A stretch of 64,000 bases of DNA from Guadua angustifolia (GCA_036346375.1 CM070500.1:79712437-79776436), one strand, 5' to 3'. Numbered from the stretch's first letter, positions 1 to 12,505 are shown. Numbers and translations are program-made. The notes: generated from the letters alone by a model not told the origin.

Positions 1-3000
1 GGAGGATCCTATCTGATTTGAATCATTATACAGCTTATGATCCTCCAATCCAGTTGCATCTTCTTGATCCCACAACTCAGAGTTTGAATATAAACGTGGA
101 CTTAGATCATCATATGAAGAATAACTATAAGATCTACCGAATGTGTCATCTTCTGATTCAGAACCACTACCAAGCTGTGGAACAGAAGACCCTGGAAGTA
201 ACTGAAATGTCGGTAACATCATATCATCAGAATTTTCGTGAAGATTGCCATCAGAGAAATCTAGATTCAATTTTGACATTTCAAATGCACTCATAGGGTG
301 AAAAGATATTTTCATATATTCAATTGGAGGAGATGATTTCTCAGAGTGATGGCAACTAGACAAGACTGAGGACAGTCCATTCATGCCATTTTCTATTTTA
401 TCCTCGAATTGAGATGCCTCGAAGACTGTTTCGCTTGGTGCTATAGTAGAATTTTCGGTGGATTCATCGTTTCCATTTACATCGGTGTTCACTCTCCCAG
501 ATGGCATAGGAAGATCAGTATATTTGGTAGAAGTTCTTCTCTGAAGTGTATTAGCAAGAAATCTTTGTGCAATGCTTGAAAAGCTTGATGCAGACACCGC
601 ATGCATGTTATTCCTTCCAGCCATGCCAGTTGCAGAATTCATTTCAGCACCATTTTCAGCATTATCTTCAGATTCTAGGAGCTCGCTTATTGATGTTTGC
701 TTGCCAATCATATTTTTGTGCTCACTGTGCTCAGAAGATGTGGAACAAACTGAGGGCCCATCTGTTTGACTATAAACTGTAGAGGGTGTTCTTACTGCTG
801 ATTGATTAGCCTCTGAGCTGTTGTGGCTTGCAGAACCAGGACAGATACCAACAAGTTTCCCCACGAAGCTGCTGGTAATTGAGGCATTTCCATTTGAAAC
901 ATCTACCACTGCTGGTTCAGTAGGCTTTGTACAATGCAGCTCAGTGTGTTCAGTTGAATGGCTACACTGAGGTTCTTTACAATCAGGTAGGGTATCCTCC
1001 CTTGGGCCATCTTGGGAACCAAATACTGGAGGCTTAGATGGTTCAAGTCCAAAGAGCCCAGCATTTGTCCAGAGCTTAATAGAAGATACTCCAATAGAAC
1101 TAGTAGGGGCATTTGGTGGGAAGTCTCGACTTGCACATGCATTCTCCGTTGACTCGTTCAGAGGCATGGTCTGTGAATTAGATACTTCAGCCGCACCACA
1201 ACCACTAACTTCCTCATCATTCTTTCCAGGATAATCCTGAGGCCACCCTTCTGAAATAACAAACGAGTCACTAGTGGTATCATCAGGTAAGATATTAGCA
1301 GCAGATGTCTCATTAGTCGACATGTAGGAAATGGTAGGATGGGATACAAAACAAACAGTGCCTTCGTCGTAACTATCTCTGGAAACATCTTCTGCATTAC
1401 ACTCAGGGATTTGATTGACAACAGAGGACTCTTTCTTGAGAGGAAAAATTGTATAGGCTGACAATCCAGGTTCTGAAGTCTCAGGAGAATCTCTGTGAGC
1501 ATCTTCTGTCTTATTGTCAGGAATTTCATTGGCACCAGGGGACCATTGATTGGAGGCTGTAGCTGTGTAGGCTTGCAATGCTGGCTCTGAAATCTCAGAA
1601 GGTTCTCCAGGAGCATCCTCTGTATTATGCTCAGGGATGTTAGTGGCAACAGATGATCCTTTATTGGGAGATATAGCTGTATAATCTGATAATTCTGGCT
1701 GTGAAATATCAGGAGCATCTGCACTTGACAAAATGGGGAAATCAGCAGTTCTTTCAAGTGTACAAGACATACCAGGATTCCGGCATGTATCACGAAATTC
1801 AGAAACAGAAGAATCAGGAAGCTGAGAAATAATATCATCTATTGATTCCACTTGAGGTGCATGACCATTCAAGGAAGGTACTGCTGTCACTTGATTTTTA
1901 GTTTGAAATTCAGCTTCAGTCTCTGTCTCAGATTCAAGTGTGTTAAGTGCATCCATGTAGTTGTCTGTTTCACCGGGGACTGCATCATGGTGGTTCAACC
2001 CTGATGACAGTAATAACAATTTTGCCTTATGAAGTAAGGCCTCTTGCTGCTCCAAAGTCTCCATCTCCCCTCTATGGTCAATTCCTTGCCGCCCAGGACT
2101 AATACATCTAGCTCCTGCATCTTCAGCCTTATCCATGACAACATCGTCACAGTAGACAGAACTTGCAGACATGATAATTGCAGCCTTTTCATCCCATTTC
2201 ACAGAAGGTGACCTAGTAGCCATCTCGTCTAGCAGCGAACCTTGCTTCAAATCATCAACCAGATCATCCACACTAGCTCTGTTGAGTAGGATGGGCGAAG
2301 TGGCATCACTAAGCCTGTGCAGATTAATATTTGACAGCTTGTCATGACCATTCTCATGACGAACTATAGAAGGCTCTGTATCTAAAACTTGTTCTACGAA
2401 ACTCAGTGGTGTCTTTGAACTAAATGAAGATCTGCTTATATTCTCAGCGTTAGATCTTGCATCAGGTGTAGATCTATGCTCTAAAAAGCTCCGGCCATCG
2501 ATGCTGGGAGATGCAAACTGCCTGCTGGCAAAATACAGTATTAAGAATGCTATTCTCGACGTATCATTTAAATATAAAAAAATAAAGTCATGGAAGATGA
2601 ACTTTGGATATGCAATTCTTTTATCTTCGAGTTTGGGATCTGCGTGTTACACCTGCTGGTAAGCTGAACAGCAGTGAGGGCTCGCTGCAGTTCACCATTC
2701 CTATGCTTGGATGTGGCTTGTACATGATATGGTTCCTTCAGGCGTGATACTTTTCTCTGTCCAAGTTCATTGGATTTTCATTAGATTTATTAAGTACCTC
2801 AGCATACTGTTACCAACATGACAAAAGATTACATCTGCCAAACTAATATCAGCAAACCACAACCATTCAAGTAACAGAAGCAATGAAACATGGTAGCTCA
2901 GCAACGCATTTAGCACTCATTAAAGAAGCTAAACATGTCTGCATAAAACGAGTTTCAAAAGATATTTGAGCACAAGCATGCACTCAATTCTTCTTGGTCT

Positions 3001-6000
3001 TTAAAAGGAATTGCTATTTTCTTGCTTCCACAACCATTATGATAAAACTTGGTGACACCATAACCACTGTTTCCCTTGTTCCTCAAAAGAAAAAAAAAAG
3101 TTACATAATAGTTGAACAATATTCAAACTTCTGCCTGAACTTGGTGTGAATGAAATAATTGCGGTTTCTAATCATTTATTTTAGATTGGTATGTAATAGT
3201 GGTTCATTTGGTATGTTTTCCCATGACATAGAGTGGAGAACAACACCACATGTAAATTATTTGGATGTTAATTGTGCCTGTTGTTACTTGTTACAGTTTA
3301 TGAGAGCTAAGCGCAGACATTGATCTTCAGATGCAGAAAATAAAGTAATAGAACCTTGATTTTCTTAGATCTCTTTTCTCTATGGAGATTTCCGGTCTTG
3401 TCTGTTCTCATCATATCCCATGCTTTCTTGAAGTAAGATGGATCAAAATATCTCTTCAAACAAGCGCCAGCACCAGCATTATCAAATCTGAAAGACAATC
3501 ATGTTAGATACCACAAAGCGCTGAATAAAGAAACAAATCAATCCTTACTTATCGAGAAGGTAAAGTCGTGGTGGGTCTCGACATTCTTCATAGGAATCCA
3601 TCATAAACCGAGGCAGGTCACTCGATAGCAGGTGATTTTGCTCATTTTGAGGCTGTGTGTGCCAATCAGAGCCTGCATTTCACCAGAAAATTATGTAAAA
3701 CTGCAAGATGATCTTTAATAAAATTATTGGGTAAGGGCAATAGACATTCAATTATGAGACTGCATTAGAAATGGGCCATTCTGTGCCATGTGGATCTAGT
3801 AATGGTGATTGCTAAAGCTATCTTCCTTACCACCAACCACGGCTGCTCTAACATCATAGACAGTTTAACTTATAACCATAAAAAATGTCTGTACTGATTT
3901 AGTGACCCCAACCTCAATCAATTGGCAATTTTTGTAAGTTTGACCTGGTTTCAGGTCAGCATTAGGTGGCTATCAATCTCATGCAGATCAACATCAAGCA
4001 ACTTCAACTAGTATCAGTCCATTCTGATGAATTTGTGGACAAATCAATCTCGATTAATTGGGTAAAATGATTATTGAAGATTGAAATGCGCATGAGAACC
4101 CTAAGCATGTTTTTTTTTATTCTTGAGCAAGGATATGTTGACATTGATGATGTAAGTTAAGTAACTACCTGGTACATAAGCAAAATGTATATGGCTCTTC
4201 TGATTGTTCACAGCTTTTTCAAGAGATGGAAGTGCTGCTTCGATGTTCTGTACTCGAGTCAGCACCCTACGCCCCCTAGCAGATGCAGCTATCACTTGCT
4301 CGTGTAGGTCGTGAAAAACATCTGCTGCAAATCTGGTATGACCAAAGCATATCTTAGGCATAGTAAACTAAATGTTAACAACTTAAAATGACAAATAAAG
4401 GAGTTAAAAACATCCATTGAAGCCAACTGAAAGCTAGCATATCAATTCTGCCAGACATTGTTACAAAACATATGGCAGTAATAATATAGGGCAAAAATCT
4501 ATTGCGCTACTAGGCACGCTTCTGCCTTATTGTGCGTCTCTTCTCTGCCACATGACGCAATGACTGAACGGTCAAGGATCGAGCGACCTTCTTCCTCCCG
4601 CACTGCCTCCCACCCTCTTCCTCCCACACGTCTGGCCTCCACCTCCGGCGATGGCATCTGGTCTTCTCTCTCCCTCCTTCTCCAGCCATGGTGGTGAATG
4701 TAGCTTTCCCCGATGACGGTGGTGAGGATTTGGGGTTAGGGTTCACCAGGGTTAGGGGAAGGGTTCAACATGACCCCAGCTATAGGAGGTGGGAGGCGGC
4801 AGCCTGGTGGTGGGCAGTGGTGGCGCCGACGGCTGCGGGAGTGGGGGGTGACACGATGACGACGGCGCTTGAGTTAGGTTGGGTGGTGCTTGGATGGGAT
4901 GGGCAGGGAGTGGAGGCAGTGTGGCGAGGCACCATTGACGTTGGGAGGTGGTGGGGTCAGCGCAGTGGGCAGCGCTGCAAGCCGTCGGGGAGGTGGACCG
5001 GCAGGGGAGGGTGGGGGCGCTGGAAGGGCACTCCACGGCTGGCACGAGGAAGAAGAAGAAGCTCTGTGCTAGCGATGAAGAAGAGCTCATGGAGGGTACG
5101 AACATGGTAAAAGCAGGAAGAGCAATAATCAAAAACAAAATGATAAACGCATTAATAGCCGAAAACAACTTCCTAAGAATAGTGACAACTTTTGATCAAC
5201 AAACAATGGAAATCGTCAACAGCCATGGAAACTCCCAAACCAGAATTAGGAAAGACTCCTCTAGCACAAACATTCAACAATATCTATCCCCAAATGCACC
5301 AAATCACCCACTAGACCATCTGAAACGGGAACTTTTCAGAATCAACGGCCATATCATAAAGAATAGAAGGGAAACTTTCCACAACATAAACTCATGCTAA
5401 CGTGAGATCTTACCCAAAAAATCGTGGTCATACCCAAAGTACAACAACAATTCATACCAATTCAACAAAGCATGCATCCTAAACCGATTAAATACGGCCA
5501 AAAACCACGTAAATCATAGCGCTTGCGTCATACGCCGTCCCCGAAACGTGTAACTTGGCACTACCCGATTCGATCCTTACGCTATATCTATATCTCACGA
5601 AGCAAGCCCAAATGCCACCAGTGCCCAAAAAATATATATATCCAATTCCTACCAGACAGCGCCGCAATTTCTCGATAGCCGGCACACAAAAACCCTGCAA
5701 TAATTCCTAGAACCCAGCACTCCACTCCCGCCTAATCGAATCCAACCACCTCAACGCCAGATCCCGATCCCTCCCAATCACTCCAATCCCAAGCACAAAA
5801 CAAGCGAGCTCTCAGTTCTCACGAACCATCGCCCAAACCCTCCCCCGAAACCGCAGCTGCTCGCCGAAATCAGCACGCAAGGAGCGCACCGGATCCCACC
5901 CTGGAACCACGCACGCACGCACTCACCGAATCGAGCCACGCGCAAATCAGACCGCGCGGCAGCAGCGGAGAGAAAGTAGGGACGGCTTACTCCGCGAGAT

Positions 6001-6169
6001 CTCCGAGCTGGCGCAGGATCCCGACGAGCCCCGCGACGGCGACGCCCTCGAGCAGCGCCTTGGGCTCCGCCTCCCCGCCGCTTCTCTTCCCGGCTCCGCC
6101 GCCGCCGCCGTACAGCTCGGGGTCCCCCAGCCCCACCTCATTCCGCACCTCGAACCTCACCAGCGGCAT
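1..6169 (-). CDS. SCAR: SCAR/WAVE-like protein, 3' part outside window
   Basis: Plant SCAR proteins are subunits of the WAVE complex; they activate ARP2/3 and so actin branching at the cell cortex. Exons read on the minus strand: 6169-5991, 4332-4169, 3672-3549, 3487-3355, 2756-2653 and 2524-1, each with GT/AG borders and matching phase. The joined frame has no stop for 1,076 codons and leaves the window open. The N-terminus starts MPLVRFEVRNE and continues through LLEGVAVAGLVGILRQLGDL, FHDLHEQVIA, LPRFMMDSYEECRDPPR and GACLKRYFDPSYFKKAW, which is the conserved SCAR homology domain. The start is the ATG at 6169; an in-frame GTG lies two codons upstream. Exon 1 has a Gly-rich stretch. The large last exon is acidic and Ser/Thr-rich, with three imperfect 34-38 residue repeats near 1390-1725. 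The WH2/acidic C-terminus must lie left of the window. Which grass paralogue this is cannot be told. Confidence 0.93.
4480..5170. other. GC-rich block inside SCAR intron 1
   Basis: SCAR intron 1 spans 4333-5990. Within it about 4500-5100 is very GC-rich and opens overlapping frames on both strands, unlike the AT-rich intron around it. No protein family is recognisable and no terminal repeats were found. It may be an inserted retroposon 5' end or a repeat fragment. The rest of the intron shows nothing codable. Confidence 0.35.
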
Positions 6170-6190
6170 CTCCACCCTTCCACCGCCTCC

Positions 6191-6214
6191 TCAGCGCCGC
6201 GGCGTAGCCCTCAT
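6191..6214 (-). promoter_or_regulatory. Short upstream ORF in SCAR leader
   Basis: Twenty-two bases before the SCAR start codon ends a seven-codon ORF (M-R-A-T-P-R-R-stop). If transcription starts upstream of 6214, ribosomes would meet it first and it could reduce SCAR translation. The transcript start is not visible, so its inclusion in the leader is inferred. The surrounding 6170-6250 is GC-rich, as is usual for grass 5' leaders. Confidence 0.4.
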
Positions 6215-6249
6215 GCTATAAATGCGACGCCGCAAGGGCTATTTTTTTG

Positions 6250-7051
6250 CGGGAGGTGGGCGGTGAAGTGGGAGCAGGTGCGCCGACTCTGGGAGGGAGG
6301 CGTCACCGGTTGCCGCCTCCGCAAGGAAGAGGAGGAGGACGGAGGAGTGGAGGCGACGCCGACCCGTGGCGAGCCGGCAGGAAGGAGGGGCACGTCGGTC
6401 TCCGACAAGGTGCGGGGCGAAAGGGACGGGGGAAAAGGCCGCGGCACGAGCGTGCGGTACTGGTGAGCGGGGAGCGTCTAGTAGTAAGTAGCAGGAGCTT
6501 GTTCGTCCAGCGCTGCGGATGTTTACGCTGTTTTCGGGCGCTTTCGTCTCTTTTTGCGCCCCGGGTTGTCGACTTCGGACATGGGAATCCAACTTGGGGG
6601 TTGGGACATGCGTTTTGTGCTTACAGTGTAGTCACGTCAATTGTGTTTTCTTATTTTTCTTAAAAATATCTAGCAACCGATTTGTTAAAAGTATAACAAA
6701 TTTTTTTAATTGTGCCTTAGTTATATAAGGAAGAAGATCTCGGTATGCAGATTAGAAGAAGACAAATTTAATTAGAACACCGATTGAGATCACTATGTTT
6801 CAGTTCAGGTATCTATGCAATAATGTTGGAATATGAGATTATACGGCAGCTTTTATAGGCAGTTGATCCTACCAGCCACTCCTTGTGGCTTTGCATGCCA
6901 TAGTCGAGGTCGATGTACTAACAACGACCACCTGCGCATCAAGGCCCACCTGGATCGAGGCGTCAACACGATCCTCATACACCTGATAGAACTCGCCATA
7001 GCTGAGGTAATCAACATGTTGGAGAACTGCAAGATGCAACTGCGGATGGGG
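6250..7051. other. Intergenic region upstream of SCAR
   Basis: 6250-6480 is GC-rich and probably belongs to the SCAR promoter or leader. 6600-6830 is AT-rich. 6830-7050 opens frames on both strands that are not recognisable; they are interrupted at 7055 by a CACTA transposon and the same target sequence resumes at 12525. Confidence 0.4.
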
Positions 7052-7075
7052 GCACACTACAGGAAAACGTGGTTG

Positions 7076-7220
7076 ATTCGTCGGCCAACCCTATTTTCGT
7101 CGGCCTAAATTAAGCCGACGAAATTAAGTTTATAAATTCCTCGGCGAGTCAAGTCGTTAAAATATATATATAATTTCGCGGCCCGGATCAACCGTCGAAA
7201 ACATATATATAATTTCGCTT
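7076..7220. repeat. CACTA left sub-terminal repeats
   Basis: Copies of TCGTCGGC and its complement, with degenerate variants such as TCGGCGAG, occur next to the left terminus. In En/Spm-type elements such motifs are binding sites for the element's TNPA-like protein; that role is inferred here. Confidence 0.6.
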
Positions 7221-7469
7221 GGTCAAGTTTTAGCCGTCGAAAGTAGTACTTAAATTGCTTCTAAAACCGCGTTGCATTTAAAATGTCACTTAAATTGCTT
7301 ACCAGATGGTCAAATAAAATACTCGTGACCTAAAACCCGTGGGTCAGAGAAAAAAACCACAGTCGCGATTTTCTCCGTACGCTTCGCCTCTCATTCATGC
7401 CCCCCCCGCCCGCCGCCTCAAGGCCCTCTCACAAGCACATACCGCCCACGCCACACCTTTTGCCGCCCT

Positions 7470-7640
7470 ATGGTCTCGGTGCGCTCAGACCCTTTGGCGA
7501 TCTCTTTCGCCGACAACAACCGTCTTCACGGCCCCACAGTAACAATCGGGCCAAGGGCCACTACACCGAGGGCGCCGAGCTCATCAACTCTGTCCTCGCT
7601 GCTGCTCGCAAGGAGGCCGAGAATCGCGATCGCCTCTAGG
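7470..7640 (+). pseudogene. Captured beta-tubulin exon fragment
   Basis: The translation contains SVRSDP followed, after a frame change, by NNRAKGHYTEGAELINSV and RKEAENRDRL. This corresponds to the beta-tubulin segment around the conserved NNWAKGHYTEGAELIDSV block. W is replaced by R, both Cys of the ENCDC block are replaced by Arg, and a TAG stop stands where the Gln codon before the exon end would be. It covers only about 55 residues. It lies inside the CACTA element and is therefore a captured, non-functional fragment. Only about 170 bp are recognisable; the following 600 bp to 8300 show no clear match. Confidence 0.75.
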
Positions 7641-8307
7641 GTATACCATCTCTTCTCATCTAACCTCGCCCATTCCATCTTTTTTGCATGAGTTTTGTTT
7701 GATCTCGGAGGGCCCTACAACGGGAGACCTAGTCTAGATCTCTGCGATTCCGATTAACATCGGCCTCAATTTGGCAAGCAAGGAAGGTGCCGCTTTTGCA
7801 TCGTTAGGCATACGACAATTGTTCTCCAATGTTGATATTTTCATCCTATCGATTCATGGGTGGTGTTGTGTTATTATAATACCTATAGCCTGTGGAGAGG
7901 TTGTTATAGCGTGCATCAATTGAATTCAACTGCTAATTGTTGCGGATCAGTTCTACAAAAACTGCTAGGATCCGTAAATTGCTATCTAGCATGATAATCG
8001 GTCATTTCTATTACTCAAACATGTTGTCAAATTATCATAGAAGCAATCGTGCTATTATGTGGTCTATTCGTGATTAACTTGGAAGGATGTGCCACCAAAA
8101 TAGTAAGCTCCATGAGATGTTCTTAATTTTTATGATGCATGTTTTGTGGATGAGCTCCTAGTCGGTCATCCGGTGTAGTGTAACCTAGCTTGATTAACAT
8201 CAATTGTCGGCAAGACGGATATTAGTTTTTCTTCCTCGCCTTCTTTGTTTTTAGTTTTCGACTTAATTTTGACATCTTGTACCGGAGGGTGCTGCCCTAG
8301 ATATCTA

Positions 8308-8845
8308 TGTATCTAAAGTTGTCCGTAAATGGGAAGGCCTTGGACAAGGTCGCTAAGGTCACCTTGATTGGTGGCGATGAAGTTATTTTTAGTTCACTCG
8401 GGAGGCATGCTTACGTATCCTTCTCTCCGCCAACCGCTTTTTTAGTGCTTACCTATTGGTACTTGTTTAAACAAGCATGTGTTTTAGATGTGAATCTCCT
8501 TAACGTGTTGGCAGATATTTGAAACTTCCAGAGTACAAATCTAGTGCATCAACATTTTCTTCCTCTTGTGTTATCCAAATAAGGGCAGATTCAAGGCCAT
8601 ACAACTTCGAAATGGCCGCCTCCGTTGGTTCCTCATGTCTAGAATAATGTCTATTTTATGTTCAATAGATACAGAGATAGTCAGCAGTTTATGTAAAACA
8701 ATGGAGGGCGAGCCGCTTTATCAAGAAAATGTACCATTTGCTCAACATCAACTGTTAAAAGAGGATCTCAAGAAGGCACTTGTTAATGCAAATGATATAT
8801 CGAGTCACTTGATAGTTTTCCATATTATCTGAGGTATACACTAAC
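8308..8845 (+). pseudogene. Captured FHA-domain AAA-ATPase fragment
   Basis: Exon one carries VNGKALDKVAKVTLIGGDEV followed by FSSLGRHAYV, which is the FHA-like N-terminal part of the plant AAA ATPases related to MSP1/ATAD1. It ends at a GT donor near 8416. A second exon begins after an AG near 8515 (KLPEYKSSASTFSSSCVIQ). It continues later with GEPLYQENVPFAQHQLLKED and, after a frame shift, SLDSFPYYLR, the segment that precedes the AAA module in this family. Stops and frame changes break the second exon. The AAA domain itself is missing. The preserved intron shows capture from genomic DNA. Confidence 0.72.
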
Positions 8846-8926
8846 AGCTCTTTTACTATGTTGTTTGCAATTATTTGTTTGAGGATGTACAGCTTAAGAG
8901 AAGTGAATTATAATGATTCAGAGCTT

Positions 8927-9171
8927 TTCGAAAATTCTGAATCATGGATGTACATATCATCTTACCCCATCTACATATAAAATTTCATGATCAAATTCGT
9001 CCTATGCTAGAAGTTACAAAAAGACAAATTTCTGACAAACTTAAAAGTTCAAATGCACCTCAAATTTGTCTTTTTGTAACTTCTAGCATAGGACGAATTT
9101 GATCATGAAATTTTATATAGATGGGGTAAGATGAGATGTACATCCATGATTTTTTTTCAGAATTTTTCGAA
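8927..9171. repeat. Foldback MITE with ~105-bp arms
   Basis: Left arm 8927-9031 and right arm 9062-9171 are near-perfect inverted copies separated by a loop of about 30 bp. The arms include TGATCAAATTCGTCC on the left and its complement on the right. A transcript crossing it would fold into one long hairpin. No coding content. It sits inside the CACTA element between captured genes. Confidence 0.85.
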
Positions 9172-9492
9172 ACTTTGTTAGTTGATTGCACGGTGATTGA
9201 CCCTTTGTCGACACAAAGTGGCATTGAGTCTCTAACTCTGTTTCGCTTATACAGCTTATATGCATTGATTTTATAATTGAAAGTCCCAGTAATAGGACTA
9301 TTTCCTAACTTCATATGTTATTGATCTAGTGCATTGTGTTGTCCTTTATTCTATGATCTTATAATGTTTTCTCCTGTACTTCACTTGATAAGCAAAAATT
9401 TCTAAATGATCTCTAGGATGCCATGTCACAAGATATCAAAGGTTAACTTTAGGCAAGAATGAAGAACAAAATCACTATTACTGCACTACATG

Positions 9493-10190
9493 GTAATCTG
9501 GTGGGTCAAGGAGAGTCACTTCTAGATGCTCTTCACGGTAATCCTTCAAGAGCACAAAAGAGGTTAAGAAGATAAGCATAACAAAATGCAATAGAAGGTT
9601 TATCGTACATTTAGAATTATCAACATCTAAGGAGTACAATAAGTGTTAAATTTTGTTGCTAACAGGATTTTCATAAAACATAGTGCTAAGTCTCATCATT
9701 GCAACTGAAAAGAACTATATAAGGAATATGTTTCATGTTAGTACATATACAAGATGTAAACTCTGTTATAAGGTGCAGCCATTGCACATCGAAGGTTTTC
9801 ACTTTGGTGTTTAGGGCCTACCTCCGAACTTGCTGCCACTCCTTGTTAGTAAGTCGATAAAAAGAAAGCAAAAACTCAATTAGAAACAAAAATCTTAAGC
9901 AAGACAAAGAATATATTGACAAGTCCCAAAAACGAGATGGAAAATGCACAATTATTCTTTTATAAGATTAAGCGTAATCGAAAAGTGCATGTGGTCATTT
10001 AATAAAACCTAACTAATATATGGAATATCCATGACTGCAATATCAAATATTTGATTTAATACATGTCAATAAACTATAAAGACAAAGCGATCGACCTTGT
10101 GCAAAATAATGTCAAATGGGCCTTGTTCAGAGAGAGGACGAGCCTCATCAATTGATACAAAATTAATGCCCTTCTTCCCGAATAAATACG
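9493..10190 (-). pseudogene. Captured inositol tetrakisphosphate 1-kinase fragment
   Basis: On the minus strand three exon-like blocks occur in gene order. About 10190-10075 encodes KKGINFVSIDEARPLSEQGP followed by FDIILHKV. About 9870-9823 encodes LTNKEWQQVRR and is followed by GT. About 9545-9493 encodes DYREEHLEVTLLDPPD. Together they correspond to the N-terminal half of plant ITPK enzymes (inositol 1,3,4-trisphosphate 5/6-kinase). The ATP-grasp catalytic half is absent. This fragment is antisense to the other captured genes and to any transcript initiated at the left end of the CACTA element. Confidence 0.72.
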
Positions 10191-10367
10191 TTACGAGGAA
10201 AAACTCATCAAATTGACATAAAGAGAAGATGGCAAGAGCACAAGCATAATAAAAGGAATCCACAATGAGGTTCATTTTCCCTCTCCACGAACTTGGATGC
10301 TTCATCATTGCTCACTTAGAAGCATTAATTGTTATATATGTATGTGTTTTTGCAGGATTGGGTTTGA

Positions 10368-11717
10368 TATATCAAACACACTCGAGCAAAGATTTGGGAG
10401 ATGGAAGGTCAATCCAAGGAAGCATTCACTCAACAATGCTAAAATCAATATTATTAATGCCCGTGACTTGTTCAAGTTGCCTCTTCGTGCTTCACGCCCT
10501 GATCATATTGTTATCATCCTCCGAGGGCTTCCAGGTTCTTTCACAACCATTGTAATAATTCCTATTATTTATCAAGTAGTCAAAAGTATTATTTCCAACA
10601 AAGTTGATAATTTGTATACTTGTCACAACATTTGGCTGTTTCTACTTTCTAGTTAATGAAATGACAAGACTAGCACTGAGATAGAATGCCATGGAAAGTG
10701 TTCAAACTTCAATCTTTTCATAAGTGGTGGCCTTACTGTACCCGTTGTCGGTTGAGAGTGAATGTGGCCTTTTTTTACAAACATGAGATTGCACACCTTT
10801 TCTACTTGGGAGTTACTGACATTTTTAATTAAATTATACTTGATTGAATGTCTAATTTTCAATAAGCCAAACAGGATGCATGATGAGCCTTTTTACGTAC
10901 TCCTTGTCATTTGTATAGAAGTGTAGTCAAGCTTGTCTAACTTTGATCACTAGTACTAATAAAAGTATATACATTGTTTATATGAAAACAATATCATTGA
11001 TTTTTCATAAGAATACTTTCAGAGTGGTATATCGTATAACATTTCACAAACATATTTTGATAAACCACAAAGTTGAATCTTGAAGACCTTGTCACTTTAC
11101 AAAACGGCATATATATATGTGATAGGAGGGGGTTGTTGAAATCAAGTCACCTATTTCTACTGAGCCATTCTCTCTGTCTGGATTACCTCGATAACATGTT
11201 GTATTTATTACAAAAAGCTTCAGGTCTGTTGCATATGCAATATACATAATGACTATCATCTAACAAAGGTGCAAGATTATCTATCCTTTCGATTCTGTTA
11301 AGTTATTTCATATATGTGCTTCACCATCATACAATTCTCACATACTTAGAACTTGTAGGTGGTGGAAAGAGCTATCCGCAAAGGCATTGCATGATCTTGA
11401 AGTTGAGAATGGTGGAAATGCACCTAGAATTCACTCGATGGATGACTATTTCATGATTGAGGTTGAGAAGGTCAAGAGAAACTGGACATAACTTATCCTG
11501 TACTCGAACATTAGTTTGTCAGCCTAAACTATCGGAGTGCTCATTACATTGCTACTTTCTTTTATGGGTTAGTTGTCTCCTAACTGCAATTTGGCTAAAT
11601 TGTTCTTAGAAGGTCGAAGACAATGAAGGGTCTAAATCTTCTAGTGCATCCAAAGGAAGGAAGCAGTTGACCAAGAAAGTGATTGAGTATTGTTATGAGC
11701 CTGAAATGGAGGAGGTG
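10368..11717 (+). pseudogene. Captured YLPM1-like P-loop protein fragment
   Basis: Three exon-like blocks in order. Block one, about 10368-10532, ends with LRASRPDHIVIILRGLPG just before a GT. Block two, from about 11362, supplies GGKSY and then, after a one-base frame change, KALHDLEVENGGNAPRIHSM and DDYFMIEVEK. Block three, about 11612-11716, reads KVEDNEGSKSSSASKGRKQL followed by TKKVIEYCYEPEMEE, then GT. Joining blocks one and two restores the Walker A motif GLPGGGKS. This is the nucleotide-kinase-like domain of plant homologues of YLP motif-containing protein 1. The rest of that long protein is absent. Confidence 0.72.
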
Positions 11718-12156
11718 ATACAGTTTTTGTTCTTGTTGATTACTTCCTTTCTCTCATGTTGAATGGACTTGCTAATTATTGGAACCCTGTTATAGCAAAC
11801 TGTAGCATGGCCTGTTGCAATTTATGAAACATGTAAAAGTATTCATTAGTGCATTGCAGAAGCCATGCAACCTTTAGCAAAGGCACATTCTTTATGTTAC
11901 TTGAAATCAGGATATCAGGGGACATTGTCCAGAATTTGCAATACATAACTTAAATGATAAGATCCCTTAGACTTTGCAACATAACCATATTGTGTTTATA
12001 TATCAAATTTGTCAATACATGATCATTACGCTTTGCATGTGATGATATCATTGCTGAAAATATAGATGAATCTTCTGTTATTTTCTACGATTTTTTGGTG
12101 AATTTTCTGGGATTTTATATGTTTTTTAAATTTTTTTTTGAAATTAAAATATTATT

Positions 12157-12505
12157 TTCGTCGGCTTGGCCGACAAAAATAACATTTAGCCGACGAAAAT
12201 AAAAATTGGCCGACGAAAATAACATCTGGCCGACGAAAATAACAATTTTTGCCGACGAAAATTCTGCATTTTTTTTGCGATTAGGCCGACGAAAATAGCC
12301 AAAAAACCGATTTAAAATACATATGCCACGTCAAGACCGAGCGTGGTTCGGTGCATTGACTAGTAATTTCGCTCAACACGTAGTCGTCGAAAATAAATTT
12401 ATTTTCAATCGGTTCGACTTAAATTCAATTTATTTTCGTCGTTTTTTTTCGTAAAATAGCTATTTTGCAAATACAGATTTTCGTCGGCTTTTGGCCGACG
12501 AAAAT
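12157..12505. repeat. CACTA right sub-terminal repeats
   Basis: At least six copies of GCCGACGAAAAT or its complement occur close to the right terminus, mirroring the left end. They are the probable binding sites of a CACTA-encoded protein (inferred from En/Spm biology). Confidence 0.75.

Noticed and set aside
1158..1838. 226-residue minus-strand hydrophobic frame
   Set aside because: Out of frame with the SCAR exon that occupies the same DNA and continues without stops on both sides.
8927..9171. Possible microRNA gene
   Set aside because: Arms are much longer and more perfect than a typical precursor; a foldback MITE explains it better without small-RNA data.
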